A DNA stretch of 64,000 nucleotides from Rhodococcus sp. ARC_M6 (GTDB taxonomy: Bacteria; Actinomycetota; Actinomycetes; Mycobacteriales; Mycobacteriaceae), in contig NZ_JALGQH010000022.1 of NCBI RefSeq assembly GCF_022810305.1, positions 1 through 64,000 of the forward strand, written 5' to 3'. Below the pieces are notes generated by a model that had not been told where the DNA came from, made no database searches, and was given only the letters and a program-made list of their open reading frames with translations. Position numbers and translations under genes: made by a program. Of the stretch, positions 60,510 through 64,000 are shown piece by piece. Each line of letters begins with the position of its first letter. Position 1 is the stretch's first letter.

Positions 60510-61543
60510 CATACGCACTCGAAGTTGCCGGGATCGACAAGTCGTTCGGAACGACGAAGGTGTTGCGCGGTATCAGCTTTGCCGTCGAATCCGGATCCAC
60601 GACCGCCATCGTCGGGCCTTCGGGTTGTGGCAAGACGACACTGCTCCGGATCATCGCCGGTTTCGAGAAGCCGGACCAGGGCAGTATTGCGCTGAACGGG
60701 CGCGCCGTCGCCGGCACCGGATGGGTGCCCGCACACCGGCGAACAGTCGGGTACGTGGCTCAGGACGGTGCACTGTTCCCCCATGCGAACGTCGCGGCCA
60801 ACGTAGGTTTCGGATTGCCTCGGCGGGCCCGGACAAAGTCGCGGATCGCGGAGCTGCTCGAGATGGTCTCGCTGGACGAGTCCTATGCATCGCGTCGTCC
60901 CGACCAATTGTCCGGCGGGCAACAGCAGCGAGTTGCGTTGGCGCGTGCACTTGCTCGTGAGCCCGAACTGATGTTGCTCGACGAGCCGTTCTCCGCCCTC
61001 GACGCCGGACTGCGCGTAACCACCCGTCGGATCGTGGCCGAGGTTTTGGCGAAAGCTGGCATCACGACAATCCTGGTCACGCACGATCAATCCGAGGCGT
61101 TGTCCTTCGCCGACCATGTTGCCGTGATGCGCGCCGGCAGTCTGGCCCAACTCGGTTCACCGCGTGAAATTTACGACGTTCCTGTCGACGTTCCGACCGC
61201 AGAATTCATCGGCGACGCCGTCGTTCTGCCGGCGGTAGTGAGAGGATCGACCGCAACCTGTGCGCTCGGTTCCATCGCGGTATCGCCGAACTCCGCCGGA
61301 ATCAGCGGCGCTGCGCGCATCATGCTGCGGCCGGAGCAGATCGAAGTGACGACCGACGTGACGGCAATGTCGGGGACCGTCGTCGATGTCGAGTATCTGG
61401 GCTCGGAGGCACTGGTCGGGATCCATGTCGACGGCGACCTCGCTGAGCGTGTGACGGTTCGCAGATTCGGAACGAGCGAACTGGCGGCCGGTGATCGAGT
61501 GGGTATTCGTGTTCTCGGTGCTGCCATCGCGTATGCGCCATGA
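60506..61543 (+). CDS. Iron(III) ABC transporter ATP-binding protein (FbpC-like)
   Basis: The product has 345 residues. Walker A GPSGCGKTT, Q-loop VAQDGALFPH, signature LSGGQQQR, Walker B LMLLDEPF and switch H in VTHDQSEA are intact. Residues 240-345 are a TOBE-like regulatory domain (IMLRPEQIEV). It powers iron uptake with the adjacent permease. The start ATG overlaps the permease stop (ATGA). Confidence 0.88.
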   Translation: MTYALEVAGIDKSFGTTKVLRGISFAVESGSTTAIVGPSGCGKTTLLRIIAGFEKPDQGSIALNGRAVAGTGWVPAHRRTVGYVAQDGALFPHANVAANVGFGLPRRARTKSRIAELLEMVSLDESYASRRPDQLSGGQQQRVALARALAREPELMLLDEPFSALDAGLRVTTRRIVAEVLAKAGITTILVTHDQSEALSFADHVAVMRAGSLAQLGSPREIYDVPVDVPTAEFIGDAVVLPAVVRGSTATCALGSIAVSPNSAGISGAARIMLRPEQIEVTTDVTAMSGTVVDVEYLGSEALVGIHVDGDLAERVTVRRFGTSELAAGDRVGIRVLGAAIAYAP

Positions 61544-61657
61544 GCGGTAGTTTGGTATTTAGGCTAGGTCGATCAGTTAGTTCGGCCAGGGTTCCGGTTC
61601 GGATATTCGGGCTAATCTCATAGTGCGTTTTATTCATCGAGCCAGGAGCTAAGAGCC

Positions 61658-62746
61658 ATGCCACAGCAGGTACGCGGCGTCATCGCCCGATCCAAGGGTG
61701 CCCCCGTCGAGATCGTTCTCATCACGATTCCCGATCCCGGTGCAAACGAGGTGGTTGTTGCCATCGCAGCGTGCGGCGTGTGCCACACCGACCTGACGTA
61801 CCGTGACGGCGGAATCAACGACGAATACCCGTTCCTTCTCGGACACGAGGCGTCGGGAATCGTCGAGAGCGTCGGCGCCGATGTCACCCACGTCGAGGTC
61901 GGCGACTTCGTTGTTCTCAACTGGCGCGCGGTGTGCGGACAGTGCCGTGCGTGTAAGCGTGGACGCCCGCAGTACTGCTTCGACACGTTCAACGCCGAGC
62001 AGAAGATGACCCTCGAAGACGGCACCGAACTGACGCCGGCCCTGGGTATCGGGGCCTTCGCCGACAAGACCCTCGTCCACGAAGGCCAGTGCACCAAGGT
62101 GGACGCCTCCGCCGATCCCGCAGTGGTCGGTCTCCTCGGCTGCGGCGTCATGGCCGGTATGGGTGCCGCCATGAATACCGGCAATGTCAGCCGCGGAGAC
62201 TCGGTGGCAGTGATCGGCTGTGGTGGTGTCGGCGACGCCGCCGTCATGGGTTCACGCCTGGCCGGCGCCGGAACGATCATCGCGATCGACCGCGATCCGC
62301 GAAAGCTGGAGTGGGCCCTGGAACTTGGTGCCACCCACACGATCAATGCAACCGAGGTCGACGACGTCGTCGAGGCCGTTCAGGAACTGACCGGCGGTTT
62401 CGGCGCTGACGTCGTCATCGACGCCGTGGGACGACCCGAGACCTGGAAGCAGGCCTTCTACGCACGTGACCTCGCGGGAACCGTAGTGCTGGTGGGTGTT
62501 CCGACGCCAGATATGAAGCTCGAGATGCCGCTCATCGACTTCTTCTCGCGTGGCGGATCATTGAAGTCGTCCTGGTACGGAGACTGCCTGCCCGAGCGCG
62601 ACTTCCCGTTCCTGGTCGACCTGTACCAGCAGGGGCGTCTGCCGCTCGAGAAGTTCGTCAGTGAACGCATCAAGCTCGACGAGGTCGAGAAGGCCTTCGA
62701 GACGATGCACCGCGGCGAGGTCCTCCGCTCGGTGGTGGTCCTGTGA
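61658..62746 (+). CDS. mscR: S-(hydroxymethyl)mycothiol dehydrogenase
   Basis: The product has 362 residues. It is a zinc-dependent MDR with the catalytic CGVCHTDL (C39, H42 region), HE in GHEASG, the structural zinc cysteines [15 protein letters not shown] and the NAD loop [10 protein letters not shown]. The patterns [18 protein letters not shown] and [13 protein letters not shown] are characteristic of actinobacterial MscR/AdhE2, which oxidises the mycothiol-formaldehyde adduct and can reduce S-nitrosomycothiol. The next gene starts on a GTGA overlap, as in the mycobacterial locus. Confidence 0.9.
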   Translation: MPQQVRGVIARSKGAPVEIVLITIPDPGANEVVVAIAACGVCHTDLTYRDGGINDEYPFLLGHEASGIVESVGADVTHVEVGDFVVLNWRAVCGQCRACKRGRPQYCFDTFNAEQKMTLEDGTELTPALGIGAFADKTLVHEGQCTKVDASADPAVVGLLGCGVMAGMGAAMNTGNVSRGDSVAVIGCGGVGDAAVMGSRLAGAGTIIAIDRDPRKLEWALELGATHTINATEVDDVVEAVQELTGGFGADVVIDAVGRPETWKQAFYARDLAGTVVLVGVPTPDMKLEMPLIDFFSRGGSLKSSWYGDCLPERDFPFLVDLYQQGRLPLEKFVSERIKLDEVEKAFETMHRGEVLRSVVVL

Positions 62747-63369
62747 CCTTGCGTGTAGATCGTGTCATCACTTCCGGTTCATTCAGCCTCGACGGCGGAA
62801 CGTGGGAGGTGGACAACAACATCTGGCTGATCGGTGACGACAACGAGGTGGTCATCGTCGACGCCGCGCACACCGCGCAGCCCATCATCGACGCTGTCGC
62901 CGGTCGCAAGGTTGTCGGCATCGTGTGCACTCACGGACACAATGATCACGTCACGGTTGCCCCTGAGCTGTCCGAGAAGCTCGACGCCCCGATCTACCTG
63001 AACCCGGCTGACGACGTCCTCTGGGAGATGACGCATCCCGGTGTCAAGCACCTGAGCCTGGAAGACGATCAGCGAATTGTAGTGGCGGGCACGGATATTC
63101 TTGCCTTGCACACGCCAGGCCACTCGCCGGGGTCGACGTGCCTCTACCTACCGGAAGCCGGCGAACTGTTCAGTGGTGACACCCTGTTCTCCGGTGGTCC
63201 CGGAGCAACCGGACGCTCGTACTCCGATTTTCCGACCATCATCGGATCGATCCGGGACAGATTGTTTGCGCTCCCCGCCGAGACCAAGGTTCACACCGGC
63301 CACGGCGACGGCACCACCATCGGCACCGAGGCGCCGCATCTCGAAGAATGGATCCGCGCCGGATCCTGA
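62743..63369 (+). CDS. Metallo-beta-lactamase-fold hydrolase, partner of MscR
   Basis: The product has 208 residues from a GTG overlapping the mscR stop. It has the MBL metal motif THGHNDH (HxHxDH), a further His in [15 protein letters not shown] and the final HTGHGDG, all consistent with a glyoxalase-II-like thioester hydrolase. Given its coupling to mscR, hydrolysis of S-formylmycothiol to formate and mycothiol is a sensible inference, completing formaldehyde oxidation. No formate dehydrogenase lies in view. Confidence 0.85.
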   Translation: MTLRVDRVITSGSFSLDGGTWEVDNNIWLIGDDNEVVIVDAAHTAQPIIDAVAGRKVVGIVCTHGHNDHVTVAPELSEKLDAPIYLNPADDVLWEMTHPGVKHLSLEDDQRIVVAGTDILALHTPGHSPGSTCLYLPEAGELFSGDTLFSGGPGATGRSYSDFPTIIGSIRDRLFALPAETKVHTGHGDGTTIGTEAPHLEEWIRAGS

Positions 63370-63383
63370 GCAATCTCCACGAG

Positions 63384-63424
63384 ACCCGGTAGGCAGCGTT
63401 CAATACGCCTGGTGCCTACCGGGT
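63384..63424. terminator. Terminator hairpin between convergent genes
   Basis: ACCCGGTAGGCA (63384-63395) and TGCCTACCGGGT (63413-63424) are perfect 12-bp arms with a 17-base loop. It lies 14 bp after the MBL gene. It overlaps the last codons and stop (63400) of the convergent hydrolase gene, and would serve both strands. Confidence 0.75.
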
Positions 63425-64000
63425 TTCGCTTTGGCCTGTGGATGCTGAATATCGAACCACGCCTCGGTGGCCTGCCAGTTCGCATGATCGGGATCGATCA
63501 CATCGAAATGATCGGTGTTGATCATCTCCAGGTAGGAAACCGGCTCGTCGTCGGTCATCGCGACGCGTATGTAGTTGCGACTGTGTTCGATCGGTACTCG
63601 ATCGTCCTGGCATCCGTGCACGATCAGGCGTCGGTGACCGTGGGCAGCCTGCGAGATCGGCGAGGCATCGAGGTAGGCCTGCGGATCGGTATCGGGCTCC
63701 GAACCCATGAAGGGCAGGGTTGCGCTTTCGCCGAGTTCTTCGCGGACACACCGCGCAAGATCAGTGATCGGTGCCAACGCAACTGCCGATTCGATCAGCC
63801 CTTGAGCGAGCGACATCAACGCCAGATGTCCACCGGCGGAATGGCCGATGGCGACAGTCGGTAACCCGTCCGGTTCGAGTTCGGCAGCACCGATGGCGGC
63901 GATTGCATCCTCAACGTCGTTCATCGTTACGGGCCATCCCCCGGAATCATCGCCGGTACGTCGGTACTCGACGTTGGCAACTGTCCAACCCGAGCGATGC
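63400..64000 (-). CDS. Alpha/beta hydrolase, 5' end beyond the window
   Basis: The reading frame is open to the right edge of the window, through WTVANVEYRRTG and GGWPVT before the first internal ATG (63924), so only the C-terminal 199 residues are present. The nucleophile elbow is GHSAG in VAIGHSAGGHLAL. ALAPITDL, the acidic residue in HGCQDDRVPIEHS and the histidine in NTDHFDVID complete the triad. The N-terminal pattern (VEYRR, then GGWP..DDV) is that of carboxylesterase/BD-FAE or kynurenine-formamidase-like hydrolases. The exact substrate is unknown. Confidence 0.8.
   Translation of the reverse strand, partial: HRSGWTVANVEYRRTGDDSGGWPVTMNDVEDAIAAIGAAELEPDGLPTVAIGHSAGGHLALMSLAQGLIESAVALAPITDLARCVREELGESATLPFMGSEPDTDPQAYLDASPISQAAHGHRRLIVHGCQDDRVPIEHSRNYIRVAMTDDEPVSYLEMINTDHFDVIDPDHANWQATEAWFDIQHPQAKAKPGRHQAY

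Overview
The window is high-GC actinobacterial chromosome, most likely Rhodococcus (an R. erythropolis/qingshengii-like strain is my best guess). Pointers are GTG and TTG starts with purine-rich ribosome sites, many overlapping ATGA/GTGA gene junctions, a mycothiol-type formaldehyde dehydrogenase, a Streptomyces-type NsrR, a DtxR/IdeR-like iron box, paired acyl-CoA dehydrogenases and a cell-wall-arabinan-type DUF4185 protein. No rRNA, tRNA, CRISPR array, prophage or plasmid replication gene is visible.

Layout. 1-124: end of an IS3-family-like insertion sequence. 148-2495: secreted beta-propeller protein divergent from a TetR regulator, with a 29-bp near-perfect palindrome between them. 2536-9758: tightly overlapping five-gene cassette SWIM / DUF5691 / MoxR AAA+ / DUF5682 / VWA, related to E. 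coli yehLMPQ and of unknown biochemical role. 9795-11396: DHA2 drug exporter. 11645-16271: c-di-GMP block, a membrane PAS-GGDEF-EAL protein converging on two tandem membrane GGDEF paralogues. 16409-18023: CPA2 antiporter and a cupredoxin lipoprotein. 18279-19955: nsrR-hmp nitric oxide detoxification. 20009-22850: SMI1/KNR4-galT-galK. 22871-24519: saccharopine-dehydrogenase-like gene plus TetR under a perfect 26-bp palindrome. 24909-27863: secreted YdcF-like protein, then marR-exporter with operators over the promoter. 28032-34304: aldehyde dehydrogenase, acyl-CoA dehydrogenase, GntR, TetR, MpaB-type oxygenase and serine hydrolase. 34510-38641: fourth GGDEF protein, small HhH protein, soxR, lone ABC ATPase, GntR, TetR.

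38786-51785 is a catabolic island. It begins with a phosphotriesterase-like lactonase gene broken by a 225-bp IS remnant. It continues with an AMP-dependent acyl-CoA ligase, a TetR regulator, a MaoC hydratase, four SDRs, three acyl-CoA dehydrogenases, an APH-fold kinase and a quinone oxidoreductase. The same 17-bp imperfect palindrome occurs in both divergent promoter regions flanking the tetR. One dehydrogenase and the kinase match the two halves of mammalian ACAD11, and the Pseudomonas LvaC/LvaA pair, so I infer catabolism of 4-hydroxy acids, levulinate or gamma-lactones.

51792-64000: YhgE/Pip membrane protein, GyrI-like protein, PASTA-like lipoprotein, DUF4185 protein, a HATPase-LuxR one-component regulator, an iron ABC importer with an IdeR-like box, the mycothiol-dependent formaldehyde dehydrogenase with a metallo-beta-lactamase partner, and a truncated alpha/beta hydrolase at the window edge.

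Starts were chosen from ribosome-binding sites, overlap with neighbours and operator positions. Functions come from motif recognition without database searches.
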